DNA of 64,000 nt, from NCBI GenBank assembly GCA_023391815.1, contig JAEWAF010000132.1, positions 1 through 64,000 on the forward strand, written 5' to 3'. The notes beneath the pieces were generated by a model. The model was not told the DNA's origin. It ran no database searches and saw nothing but the letters and a program-made list of their open reading frames with translations. Positions 50,429 to 59,068 of the stretch are shown here, one piece after another. The stretch comes from Pseudomonadota bacterium (GTDB lineage: Bacteria > Pseudomonadota > Gammaproteobacteria > Steroidobacterales > Steroidobacteraceae). How positions within the stretch are numbered: position 1 is the stretch's first letter; every line of letters starts with the position of its first letter. The translations under genes were made by a program, and so were the position numbers.

Positions 50429-51289
50429 TCAGCGACTGCGTACCAAATCGTTGATGTAACGATCGAGAGTGATCGCCCCACGCCACGCATCGTCGGGCAT
50501 GTCGAAGCCGCTATCCACGCTCGCCGCAGTCATTCGCGTATACGAGTCGGCGGCCGCTTCCGAGAAGCCGAGCTGGAGAAACGATTCCTTCCACCTGTCG
50601 CGTGGAATGACGCTCACTTCTACAGGCTGGGCGAGCGCTTTCGAAAATGCTTTCGTGACATCCGTCGGCGTATAGCGTTCAGGACCCTCGACATAGCGAA
50701 CGCCGATGTCCTCGATGGAGGACACCAATCTTTCGGCGGCCGCCGCGCCAAGATCATGCGGCGCGACCATTGGGATCGGCAGATCAGCGGCGAACATCGT
50801 CGGCAACTGGCCCGAAGTGCGGACGACGTCGAGAAATCCGTCCCAATTGCTCATGTAATAGGCGCCACGATTGACGGCCGCCGGGATCGATTGCCTTTGC
50901 AGGCCCTGTTCGAGCTCCCAGAGTACGCTCAGGTCGCCGATGCGTTCGCCGGGCTGTGCGCCGCCGGTCGATTGCGCGACAACCTTCTCCAGCCCCGAGC
51001 CTTCCAGCGCGGCAAGGATGTTTGCGACCGTTCGTCTCTCCACCACGTCAGTGTCGGTGGATGTGTCAGCGGGCGGATTCAGCAGAAACGCGCGGCGACC
51101 GCGCCTGAATGCTGCCCTCATCGACGCTATGTCATCGACGCTTGCCTCGATGATCTCGGCGCCTTTAGCGCGCCATGCATCGGCGTGATTCGCCTGGCGC
51201 GTGATGATCGCCACCGCTTCGCCGCGGCCGAGCAGCGTTTCAACCACTGCCGAGCCGACATGTCCTGTTCCACCCATGATGATGTACAT
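50429..51289 (-). CDS. NmrA-family NAD(P)-binding protein (atypical SDR)
   Basis: A 286-residue protein of the NmrA/atypical short-chain dehydrogenase type. The N-terminal G-G-T-G-H-V-G (residues 6-12) is the Rossmann glycine motif. S-T-G-G-A near residue 110 replaces the active-site region, and no Y-x-x-x-K is present. Members act as redox sensors or quinone/NADPH-linked reductases. The start is preceded by GAGAGG. It points away from the alpha/beta hydrolase gene, and about 300 bp separate the two. Confidence 0.82.
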   Translation of the reverse strand: MYIIMGGTGHVGSAVVETLLGRGEAVAIITRQANHADAWRAKGAEIIEASVDDIASMRAAFRRGRRAFLLNPPADTSTDTDVVERRTVANILAALEGSGLEKVVAQSTGGAQPGERIGDLSVLWELEQGLQRQSIPAAVNRGAYYMSNWDGFLDVVRTSGQLPTMFAADLPIPMVAPHDLGAAAAERLVSSIEDIGVRYVEGPERYTPTDVTKAFSKALAQPVEVSVIPRDRWKESFLQLGFSEAAADSYTRMTAASVDSGFDMPDDAWRGAITLDRYINDLVRSR

Positions 51290-51416
51290 CCGCGCCTCTC
51301 ACTCCATTCTTCGGCAACCGTGAGAAATTCGTCGGTGGAGTGACAGGTTCCAGTCCGTTTGAGCGGAAAACATCTCTCGATACATCCCGAACGCGGCAGT
51401 CCGCCGCGACAATTGT

Positions 51417-51587
51417 TTCAATCGCTATTGCAGTTTGCTAAAAAGCACGGGATCGATCCCGGCAGTTCATGAGCGCAAGACCGACGTGGGTCGTACCGAC
51501 CTCAGAGGCGAAGCGCTCATGTCCCTCGTCGACGATCTCATAGCACTGGAAGGCAAGGCGGCGGTTACTCCGTCCGAGGAACATTGA
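51417..51587 (+). other. Possible relict or unrecognised short ORF before the hydrolase gene
   Basis: The 297-bp gap between the NmrA gene and the hydrolase gene has no clear gene. From about 51417 a frame is open to a TGA at 51585-51587 that overlaps the next ATG (TGATG), with no clear start except an internal ATG at 51519. The last 23 codons begin M-S-L-V-D-D-L-I-A-L-E. This could be the remains of a longer gene or a short leader peptide coupled to the hydrolase; I cannot tell which. The rest of the gap shows nothing more. Confidence 0.3.
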
Positions 51588-52972
51588 TGAGCATCACTGC
51601 ACGGTCCATTCGCCACTGGCTCGCGGCTGCATGTGCTGCATTTGTGCTGCTTGGCCCGTGCTTGGCTGCATCCGAGCAGTCGAGAGTGAACATCGGCGCC
51701 AATAGCGTCTACGAGGGTAACTATCGCATCTCCCAGGATCATGCCCTCGGAATTACCCGATTCATCACGGATGGGGGCGAAAGCGTGCTGTTGATCGCGG
51801 ACTATCGGTCCGGGGTCGTCCGGCGGCTGTTTCCGGTCTCGGACACTGAATTTGTCATGGGTGCGGGGTTTGCCGAGCAGTCCCCAGTGGAGCTGGAAGT
51901 TCGATTCGTCAAAGACGGGCAGGGCAACGTCAAGGGCACTTCACTTCGATCCGCGGACGGTAAGGAAAGTTTTGCCGAACGGGTGTCGCTGGTTGAGGAG
52001 GCGATCGAGATTGCGAGCGGTGACACGAAGCTTGCGGGAACACTCATCGCGCCCCCGGGCAAAGGGCCGCATCCTGCCATCATTCTTCTGCACGGCTCAG
52101 GGCCATTGACGCGTTACTCGTTCGGTCCGTACCCGCGCTTCTTTGCCTCTCTGGGTCTCGCGGTGCTGATCTATGACAAACGAGGCACAGGGGCTTCGAC
52201 GGGGACGCGCCTTGATGCCTCGACTGGTGCTCAGGCGCCAGTGCCCGCCGCTTACTATCCCGATGATCTGGCGAACGATGCTCTTGCGGTTTTCCGTTTT
52301 CTTCAACAGCGCTCGGAGATCAACCGCAACGAGATTGGCGTCTGGGGATCGAGCGAGGGAGGGATGCTTGCCACGCAGGTCGCCGCACGCAGCAAGGAAG
52401 TGGCTTTCGCTATCAATTCGTCGGGCTTCATGGGCCCGCTCTGGGAGACGATCCTTTACCAAGCGGGCGCGATCCCCCGATCACAGGGTCTTTCGGCGGC
52501 GCAGGCCGAGGAGGCACGAGAATTTGCCAGACTTTGGATGAGGGTGGCTCGCACGGGGGAAGACTACGATCTGTTCGTCAGTAAGCGCGAGGAGATCCGC
52601 AAAACGAACCGGAGCTGGCTGCTGTCTTACTACAGCAACCAATACATTTCGCCCGCGCAGATGCGCTGGGATTGGGACCACATACTCTCATTCGACTCCC
52701 TGCCCGCACTCCAACGTGTGACCTGTCCGGTTCTCGGAGTATTCGGAGAGCTGGATCCCTTGACTGACGCCTCAACCGCATCGACCAAGATGCGCGAGGC
52801 GCTTTCCGGCACGGGCCATCGCGACTTCACGATCAAGGTCTTCCCAAACGCAGGTCACTCCTTGGGCGAAATGCCTTCGAATAGCAGGATGGCGCCCGGA
52901 GTATTCGAGACACTCCGCTCGTGGTTGCTGAAACGCGTGCACACGGCGGGCTCTGTTACAAACAATGGCTGA
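51587..52972 (+). CDS. Exported alpha/beta hydrolase
   Basis: A 461-residue protein with a signal peptide (A-A-A, residues about 10-27), an N-terminal beta-rich region of about 140 residues and an alpha/beta hydrolase domain (dienelactone hydrolase/peptidase S9-like). H-G-S-G-P marks the oxyanion region, and the nucleophile S256 lies in G-S-S-E-G-G. The acid is near F-G-E-L-D-P-L and the histidine in N-A-G-H-S. Substrate unknown; an acyl ester or amide is likely. The ATG at 51587 overlaps an upstream stop codon, so it may be translationally coupled to the short frame before it. Confidence 0.83.
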   Translation: MSITARSIRHWLAAACAAFVLLGPCLAASEQSRVNIGANSVYEGNYRISQDHALGITRFITDGGESVLLIADYRSGVVRRLFPVSDTEFVMGAGFAEQSPVELEVRFVKDGQGNVKGTSLRSADGKESFAERVSLVEEAIEIASGDTKLAGTLIAPPGKGPHPAIILLHGSGPLTRYSFGPYPRFFASLGLAVLIYDKRGTGASTGTRLDASTGAQAPVPAAYYPDDLANDALAVFRFLQQRSEINRNEIGVWGSSEGGMLATQVAARSKEVAFAINSSGFMGPLWETILYQAGAIPRSQGLSAAQAEEAREFARLWMRVARTGEDYDLFVSKREEIRKTNRSWLLSYYSNQYISPAQMRWDWDHILSFDSLPALQRVTCPVLGVFGELDPLTDASTASTKMREALSGTGHRDFTIKVFPNAGHSLGEMPSNSRMAPGVFETLRSWLLKRVHTAGSVTNNG

Positions 52973-53048
52973 GAACACAGGCCCAGCCGTGTGGAGTTGA
53001 GCTGTTCCTACGTTTTGTTACAGTTGCGCCAGCCTTGGGAGACGTGAA

Positions 53049-53180
53049 ATGACAAGCGACGAACAAAAGGTGATTTGGCGCGGAGTAGCGGCGGGCTCGA
53101 TCATCGGCGTAGCTATCGGTGGCATGATCGCCTTGATCATCGCGATGAAGTTGGAGCTCTTCGCACGACTGGTTCAGTGA
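53049..53180 (+). CDS. Small single-pass membrane protein
   Basis: A 43-residue protein with one transmembrane segment rich in glycine, isoleucine and alanine (residues about 13-34), a charged N-terminal segment (M-T-S-D-E-Q-K) and a short C-terminal tail. The ATG at 53049 has GGGAG about eight bases upstream, which is the main support for reality. No homologue is recognised. Following the hydrolase by about 75 bp on the same strand, it may be an accessory small protein. The 150 bp after it hold no gene that I can support. Confidence 0.5.
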   Translation: MTSDEQKVIWRGVAAGSIIGVAIGGMIALIIAMKLELFARLVQ

Positions 53181-53334
53181 CTGATTGGACCTGCCCGAAG
53201 TTTCCGGCGTTCTGTGTGTGCATTGTCCGCGAGCGCGGCGGTACGACAGAGTTCGACTGCGAACTCGATGGGACTCACTGCCTGGAGCTCCATGCGCGAG
53301 AGTCGCTGCTCAGCGGCCGCTTTCGCGGCCCGGG

Positions 53335-53649
53335 TCACTCGTAGTCTTTGTGCTCACGCTCTTCTTTTTCCTCCTTGATTACTTTTCCATCCGCTCGGAC
53401 GTGCACGCTCTTTTCCTTGCCGGATTTGTCCTTCGCGGTGAGCTCATACTGCTGAGGGCTCGTACCGGTTATGACCTTGGCCTCGGTCGGCGCCGTGCCC
53501 AACGTCTTCTGTGCAGCGTCACGCGCGGCCATCGGTACTTCGGCGAGGCGTATCGACTTCTCTTTCGATTCCTCGCTCTGGCTGAAGGTGGCGGAGGAGA
53601 AGACCAACAAGCCCAACAGCGCGGGGGCAAAAATTCGGTTGGCGTTCAT
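53335..53649 (-). CDS. Small exported PepSY-like protein
   Basis: A 104-residue protein with a signal peptide (about residues 1-23, A-T-F-S-Q-S) and a small domain recalling PepSY-like putative beta-lactamase-inhibitor folds (V-P-x-A-A-R-D-A-A, then Y-E-L-T-A-K-D-K-S-G-K-E). The tail is rich in Lys and Glu. Start preceded by GAGG. Role unknown, presumed periplasmic. The neighbouring intergenic DNA on both sides shows nothing more. Confidence 0.65.
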   Translation of the reverse strand: MNANRIFAPALLGLLVFSSATFSQSEESKEKSIRLAEVPMAARDAAQKTLGTAPTEAKVITGTSPQQYELTAKDKSGKEKSVHVRADGKVIKEEKEEREHKDYE

Positions 53650-53785
53650 GACGGGAGTCCTCGAAAGGAGTCTTTCCTACGGCCCGAAGGTCCGTAGTAG
53701 AGCCACGATGGAGCTAAGTTGCTCGTGAATGAAATAGCTGTTCGGAGGATGCGGTTCCGCGAGCCCACGGTTCAGGCCATATTGC

Positions 53786-54676
53786 TCACGGCAACGCCGA
53801 ATCGTTGCCTCTTCTGCGCAACTCATGCGCCGGGCTGGTGATGGGCCTCAACCGCTGGAACCTCACGGCCGGCCGCTCGCTCATGAAGCGATAGCAACGA
53901 TGCAAGTCCCAAGACAGCTCTGTGTCGGGCACCAGTTCGATTCCCGCGCCCAGCACACCGGTGTTGATCTCATGAACGAGGCGCGCTTCACCGGTGAACC
54001 GGCTGCCGTAGTTGAACTCATAATCGTCGAAGTAGATGACGCAGCCGTTCGGCAGCAAGGGGATCAACCGCTCCATCACCAGGCGCGCCGAGGTGTAGTA
54101 GTCGCAGTCGATCCATACGAGAATGGGCCGGTTCAGGCGCAGGCCATCGAGAAAGCGCGGCGTCAGCGTATCTTCGAACCAACCTTTATGCAGTTGCCAG
54201 TTGAGGTACTTCGAGCCGAGATACGCGCTCAGCTCTTCGTAGCGTCCGCGATATTGGCCTGGCACCCAATCTCCACCGTCGTCGCTTTGCTTGTCGCGCG
54301 GATCGTCGGAGGCGGGCAATCCCTCGAAGCTGTCGAAGCCATGACAGATGATTTCCTCGTTCGCGCCGAGGTATTGAGTCGCGAACACCTTCTTGGTGAA
54401 GGAATAGCCGTCGGCCACGCCGAACTCGAGAATCGCGAACGGTCCGCGGTAGTTGTCCCTGAATTCTTCGATCACGCTGTACACGTGATCCATTCGGTAA
54501 AACGCATTCAACGCGTGACGTAGCGCAACGCGCGGCTTGTACACGAGTGTGCGGTAGGCAAAGGTCCGGAAGTGGTCTCCTGGCAGCATCTGCGCGAACA
54601 GCCGCAGCCCGGTGATGAGCAAGGACTTGTCACCGAAGCGGTTCGCCGGACTCTGACCAGTGTGCGCTGCGACCAT
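53786..54676 (-). CDS. TylF/MycF-like SAM-dependent methyltransferase
   Basis: A 296-residue class I methyltransferase. The SAM motif is L-E-F-G-V-A-D-G-Y-S near residue 83, and the downstream W-I-D-C-D-Y-Y-T-S and Y-F-D-D-Y-E-F segments match the metal and catalytic region of macrocin O-methyltransferase (TylF) family members. Such enzymes methylate sugar hydroxyls in antibiotics and cell-surface glycans. With an FkbM-type methyltransferase and an acyltransferase near by, a role in modifying a surface glycan is plausible but unproven. Confidence 0.75.
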   Translation of the reverse strand: MVAAHTGQSPANRFGDKSLLITGLRLFAQMLPGDHFRTFAYRTLVYKPRVALRHALNAFYRMDHVYSVIEEFRDNYRGPFAILEFGVADGYSFTKKVFATQYLGANEEIICHGFDSFEGLPASDDPRDKQSDDGGDWVPGQYRGRYEELSAYLGSKYLNWQLHKGWFEDTLTPRFLDGLRLNRPILVWIDCDYYTSARLVMERLIPLLPNGCVIYFDDYEFNYGSRFTGEARLVHEINTGVLGAGIELVPDTELSWDLHRCYRFMSERPAVRFQRLRPITSPAHELRRRGNDSALP

Positions 54677-54894
54677 GGCCGTGAAAGATCGCGGAAAGTG
54701 AACGCCAACGGTCGCATTCGTTTTGTTGTTCCACGGAGCGCTAGCGCATCAGGGGGAGGTGGGCATAAGCCTCACGCCGAAGTGCATGAAGCGTGTCTGT
54801 GTGCAGCGTGTTTCTGGAGGTATCCTGCCCATCCTCCGCATAGTCGCAAGACACATCGGCGTTCCCGCGAAATTCCCGACCGGGAGAGCGAATC

Positions 54895-55557
54895 ATGCGC
54901 GGTCTGTCCTCAGTGATGTTCGGTGTTCTGATGGTTGCCGGTTGTTCCAGCCAGGAGCCCAGGACGAGCGCCGGTCTCGACGAGAGTGTCCCATTGAACC
55001 GCAGCCGGGATCCGGGGACGCTGGTCTATCGTTCGCCGACGCTGCAGACGGAGAAGTACAGATTCATGCTGATCGAAAACGCCGAGGTCTATACCGGCAA
55101 GGATGCCGATTTCGGCAAGACCAGCGAAGCGGATAAGAAACGATTGGCGGACAAGGTCACCGAAGACTTCACGGCCGCGCTTACCAAGCGCCACTATCCG
55201 CTCACCTCGCAACCGGGGCCCGGCGTCGTTCGACTGCGCCTGAAGCTCACGGGCGTGCAGTCCAGTAAATCGGTGGCATCGACCGCTCTGCGCTTCACTC
55301 CGCTCGGGCTGGGCATGAGTGCCGCCAAGGAGGCTGAAGGCAAGTCCGCTGCATTCGTCGGCTCGGTGACCATCGCGGGAGAAATGATCGATGCACAGTC
55401 GGGCGAAGTTCTGGGGGCCTTCGTGGCCACCGAGAGTCCGATCGCGCTGGATGTGACTTCCGGGCTGGGCAGCTTGCGAGCCGCCGAGTTGGGCATCGAG
55501 CGCGGTGCCGACAACTTCGCCGATGCGATGGACCGCGCGGTCGGACGCAAACATTGA
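54895..55557 (+). CDS. DUF3313 domain-containing lipoprotein
   Basis: A 220-residue lipoprotein (lipobox V-A-G-C, C17) with the DUF3313 domain, the L-V-Y-R-S-P and F-M-L-I-E-N-A-E-V-Y-T-G segments being typical, and a C-terminal A-R-D/G-A-D-N-F-A-D-A-M-D motif. Family function is unknown; the protein is anchored in the periplasm or outer membrane. It converges on the acyltransferase pseudogene. Confidence 0.82.
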   Translation: MRGLSSVMFGVLMVAGCSSQEPRTSAGLDESVPLNRSRDPGTLVYRSPTLQTEKYRFMLIENAEVYTGKDADFGKTSEADKKRLADKVTEDFTAALTKRHYPLTSQPGPGVVRLRLKLTGVQSSKSVASTALRFTPLGLGMSAAKEAEGKSAAFVGSVTIAGEMIDAQSGEVLGAFVATESPIALDVTSGLGSLRAAELGIERGADNFADAMDRAVGRKH

Positions 55558-55575
55558 GGTCGACACCTCGCGCAG

Positions 55576-56822
55576 TCACGCCCGCCCTGGCGGGCAGATC
55601 CGATCCCTGAGCAGGAGAAAGGGCCGTTCGACGGTCAGCCAGAGCAACGCTCCGGCCGCGATGCTGATGGAGAAGTAGAGCGCAAAACCGCCGAAACCGG
55701 TCAGCGCCTCGCTACCGAGCAGGAGTTCGACGCCATGCGTGACGAGCTTGTGCGTGAGATAGATGCTGTACGAGATGATCGCGATCGCTCCGACGCCAGG
55801 CACTCGCCACTGACCGAAGACTCGCTCCCACTCCAGCGACGCTGCCAGCACGAGGGCGCAGCCCAGTGAGAGCAGAGGATATCCGAAGGTCGCTCCCACC
55901 AGCGTCAATACCGGTCCCCTGAAGCCGGGCGCGCTCGGATAATGAAAGAGACTGCCGGCCAGTACTAGCGCGGCAACTCCCACAACCAGAGCCCATCGCG
56001 GATCCGCGTAACGTCGCCATTCATCGGGTTTGAAAACCTTGACGGCTGCGAGCAGCACTCCGAACAACAGGCCGTCGAGCCGGCAGTAGGTGGGATAGTA
56101 GATCTTTGCAGATAAGTGGGAGCGAAGCTGGCAGTGGCTCCCTCGGCCAGCGGCGCGGCCATGGCGTTCTGCCATAACGCTGCCCGTAGCAACATGCCAC
56201 CGAGGAGCACGCCACACGACAGAAACACCACCCAGCCCCGCCAGCGCAGCCGGCTCAGCATCAACACCAGCAATGGGAACACGAGATAAAAGTGCTCTTC
56301 GACACATAGGGACCATGCCTGCGTGAACGCGCCCGTGACCCGATAGTCCAGCCCGAAGTTCATCGTAAAAGTGAGAAATCGCCACGGCGCCTGCATCGTC
56401 GACTCCTCACGGATGTCGGGCAGGAAGGCGTACAACGCCAGTATCGCCAGGAACGCCGGGAGGATCCGCAGGGCGCGTTTGAGGTAGAAATCCCGGAGGC
56501 TCGGTCGTTGTCCGCGCGCCAGCCGAGACAGCAGTTGCGTGCCGATCAGATATCCGCTGAGCACGAAGAACAGATCGACGCCGGTCCAGCCATAGCGCTT
56601 CAGCCCTTCGAGAAAGACGGGTGTGGCAGGTCGAGGCAGATGCCAAAGCATGACGAGCAGGATGGCGAGCGCGCGTAACAGGTCCGGCCCGGCTGCCCTG
56701 GAAGAGGTGAGCGCGTGCACCGAGGCAGCCACGTCCCTGTGCACGGTGCCCGAACCTGCAGCGTACGCGTCCGGCACCTTTTCCATGCGCAACCGTCCCG
56801 AGGTGGAGAATGATCTCGCCAT
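55576..56822 (-). pseudogene. O-acyltransferase (acyltransferase family 3) with a frameshift
   Basis: The two parts are in different frames. The N-terminal half (start near 56822 or 56786) has R-A-L-A-I-L-L-V-M-L-W-H near residue 50 and the D-L-F-F-V-L-S-G-Y-L-I-G motif, with several membrane helices to about residue 230. The C-terminal half, readable to 55576, has Y-Y-P-T-Y-C-R-L-D-G-L-L-F-G and further helices. The break lies near 56105-56125, where a one-base indel moves the frame. Joined, the protein would be about 410 residues, normal for OafA/NodX-like membrane O-acyltransferases that acetylate glycans. It is either a pseudogene or a sequencing error. Confidence 0.8.
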
Positions 56823-56870
56823 TGTAAGTCACAATGTGACTTGCGAGAGGTCACCTCGGAACGATCTGCT

Positions 56871-57227
56871 TCACATCGGACAGCGATAGACGTTGCCGCT
56901 CAGCGTAACGTTTGTCTGCTCGACCGAGCCACCGGCTGCGCCGAAGCCACCGGTCTGGCCGGCGCGCTGGGTGAGGAGCACGACGAGATTGCCGCCAAGG
57001 GCCGCCGCCTTGTTCTTGAGATCGTTACGCGCGCCGGTCTCGAGGTTCTCGTTCGTTATGAACGGGCCGGTGAATGAATTGCCCTGGCTTCCAGTGATGT
57101 CGCCGAGAAATTTGCATTCGGACCCCGGTTCTATGTTCGTCACCCGCACCCCCTGAGCCCCGGGTTGCAGAGGGGTCGCCGCACAACCCGCGAGTACCAC
57201 GGATGCAAACAGAGAAATCTTTCTCAT
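56871..57227 (-). CDS. DUF4156 domain-containing lipoprotein
   Basis: A 118-residue lipoprotein (lipobox L-A-G-C, C15) with the DUF4156 pattern: V-R-V-T-N-I-E-P-G-S-E-C-K-F-L-G-D-I-T-G, then A-R-N-D-L-K-N-K-A-A-A-L-G-G-N, and a C-terminal cysteine. Family role unknown, probably outer-membrane or periplasmic. A perfect AAGGAGG precedes the start. It is divergent from the second dimethylformamidase-like gene. Confidence 0.83.
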   Translation of the reverse strand: MRKISLFASVVLAGCAATPLQPGAQGVRVTNIEPGSECKFLGDITGSQGNSFTGPFITNENLETGARNDLKNKAAALGGNLVVLLTQRAGQTGGFGAAGGSVEQTNVTLSGNVYRCPM

Positions 57228-57344
57228 GTCGTCCTCCTTGTCGAACCTATCGCGGGATCATCATGAATGACGGCTTAATACGGAATGAACGCAAGTGGGA
57301 GCAACCTGCCGCGCGTAGTTTGTGCGGCGAGCGCCGCCCCCCTC

Positions 57345-59045
57345 ACGCATACCGTGCTGAACGCACGGCACGCATCTTGCCCCTGTTCGCAGACCACGCG
57401 CTCGCGGGAGGGCAGATCAATGCAACGCGCTGCATCGGGAGTTTGTCATTCGAGCCTGGCCGCTGTGTTCGTAGCCTGTGCAGCGTGCTCAGGGGGCGGT
57501 AGCTCCGGCACCGAACGAGCGCAGCAACCTCCGCCACAAGCGCAGCAGACGCCTCCGCCATCTACCACGCCACCAGCTGACCCGCCGCCGCAGCCGGACC
57601 CGCCTGCACCGGAGGCGCGGCCACCGGCGCTCAATCCGATCGTGTCCGAGAACAAAAAGGTCGGCACAGCAAACGTCTTATCGAACCTGATGAGGAACTA
57701 CGACTCGGCCACGATCGCTGGCTACGCCGATGCAACGAGTATCAATGTGGGGGAGCAGATCCGGTTCAAGGTATCGACATCACAACCGGGCAAGTACACG
57801 CTCGATGTATATCGCCTCGGCTACTACGACGGACTCAGCACACGGCACGTCGCGAGCAGCGGCACGCTCGACGGCGTCACGCAGAGTGTTTGCGAAGTGA
57901 CCGATCGAGCGACGCGACTCATCGAGTGCAAGTGGAACGACTCCTACACACTCACGGCCGACAATGATTGGACGTCGGGCATTTACGTCGCAGTTTTGAC
58001 GCACTCGGCGACTGGCGCGGAATATCCGGTGTACTTCATCGTGCGCGACGATGGCCGTCGCTCCGACATCGTATTCCAGAGCAGCCGGGCGACCGCGCTT
58101 GCCTATTCGAATTGGGGGAACGCGACCGAGCAATACAGCCTGTACACGTCCGGCAGCACGAACCACGAGGCGGCCAAGAAGGTCTCGCTCGATCGGCCGA
58201 GCACCGAGCTCAACACGGGCAGCCATCTGTTGAACTTCGAGCTGCAGATGTTGCGCTGGCTGGAGTCGCAGGGCTACGACGTGACTTACATTTCGGACAT
58301 CGATCTGCAATCGACGGCGGTGTCGTTGCTCGATCACAAGGTCTATCTGTCGGTGGGGCACGACGAATACTGGTCGAAAGAGAAGCGAGATGCGGTCGAA
58401 GCGGCGCGCGCTGCCGGCGTGAATCTCGGATTTTTTTCCGCGAACAGCGTGTACTGGCGCGTGCGCTTCGAACCCTCGAGCAGCGGCGTCCCGAATCGCG
58501 TGATGGTGTGCTACAAGGATCTGGGCACCCCCGATCCTGTCGCACCCACCTATCGCTGGCGTGATCCTCCCAACAACCTGCCCGAGAACGCGCTCATGGG
58601 CGTGATGACGATCGGCAATTTCAACGACGTGAATGGCGGCTTCGATTGGGTCGTACAGAACACGCACGATCCGTACTTCGCCGATACCGGGCTGGACAAA
58701 GGACCGGCCCCGCGAGCGCTTTACGGCTACGAGTGGGACGGCGTCGTCGACAACGGCTACACGCCACCCGGGCTGGTCATCCTCGGCGGCTCACCCGTCG
58801 TTGCCAAGACCGTGACAGCGGGCATTGCGAAGAACCCGAATCAGATCGCGAATGCCATCCGCTACACACACGCCAGCGGCGCGAAAGTGTTCTCCACTGG
58901 CTCCATCCAGTGGATGTGGGGCCTGGACAGCACGCTGGTCAACCCGGCGCGCGTCGATCCACGCGTGCAGCAGTTCGCGGCGAATGTGCTTGCGGACATG
59001 GGAGCGAAGCCGCAGACGCCGAGAGAGGGGATGGTGGTTCGATGA
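57345..59045 (+). repeat. Duplicated gene block, copy B
   Basis: Closely matches 48186-49884: about 75 bp of leader and the whole coding sequence, with the greatest difference in the Pro-rich linker. The two copies are in the same orientation about 9 kb apart, so recombination between them could delete or amplify what lies between. Confidence 0.8.
57420..59045 (+). CDS. Lipoprotein with an N,N-dimethylformamidase beta-subunit-like domain, copy B
   Basis: A 541-residue paralogue of the protein at 48259-49884 with the same length and domain order. It has lipobox A-A-C-S, a Pro-rich linker and the large domain with L-S-V-G-H-D-E-Y-W-S-K and Y-G-Y-E-W-D-G. Most of the domain is identical by eye, while the linker (residues about 35-75) differs freely. 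An open frame starts at 57285, but the ATG at 57420 follows GGGAGGG and matches copy A. Substrate and partner are unknown. Confidence 0.78.
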   Translation: MQRAASGVCHSSLAAVFVACAACSGGGSSGTERAQQPPPQAQQTPPPSTTPPADPPPQPDPPAPEARPPALNPIVSENKKVGTANVLSNLMRNYDSATIAGYADATSINVGEQIRFKVSTSQPGKYTLDVYRLGYYDGLSTRHVASSGTLDGVTQSVCEVTDRATRLIECKWNDSYTLTADNDWTSGIYVAVLTHSATGAEYPVYFIVRDDGRRSDIVFQSSRATALAYSNWGNATEQYSLYTSGSTNHEAAKKVSLDRPSTELNTGSHLLNFELQMLRWLESQGYDVTYISDIDLQSTAVSLLDHKVYLSVGHDEYWSKEKRDAVEAARAAGVNLGFFSANSVYWRVRFEPSSSGVPNRVMVCYKDLGTPDPVAPTYRWRDPPNNLPENALMGVMTIGNFNDVNGGFDWVVQNTHDPYFADTGLDKGPAPRALYGYEWDGVVDNGYTPPGLVILGGSPVVAKTVTAGIAKNPNQIANAIRYTHASGAKVFSTGSIQWMWGLDSTLVNPARVDPRVQQFAANVLADMGAKPQTPREGMVVR

Positions 59046-59068
59046 TCGTGCGATGGAGAAATCGATAG

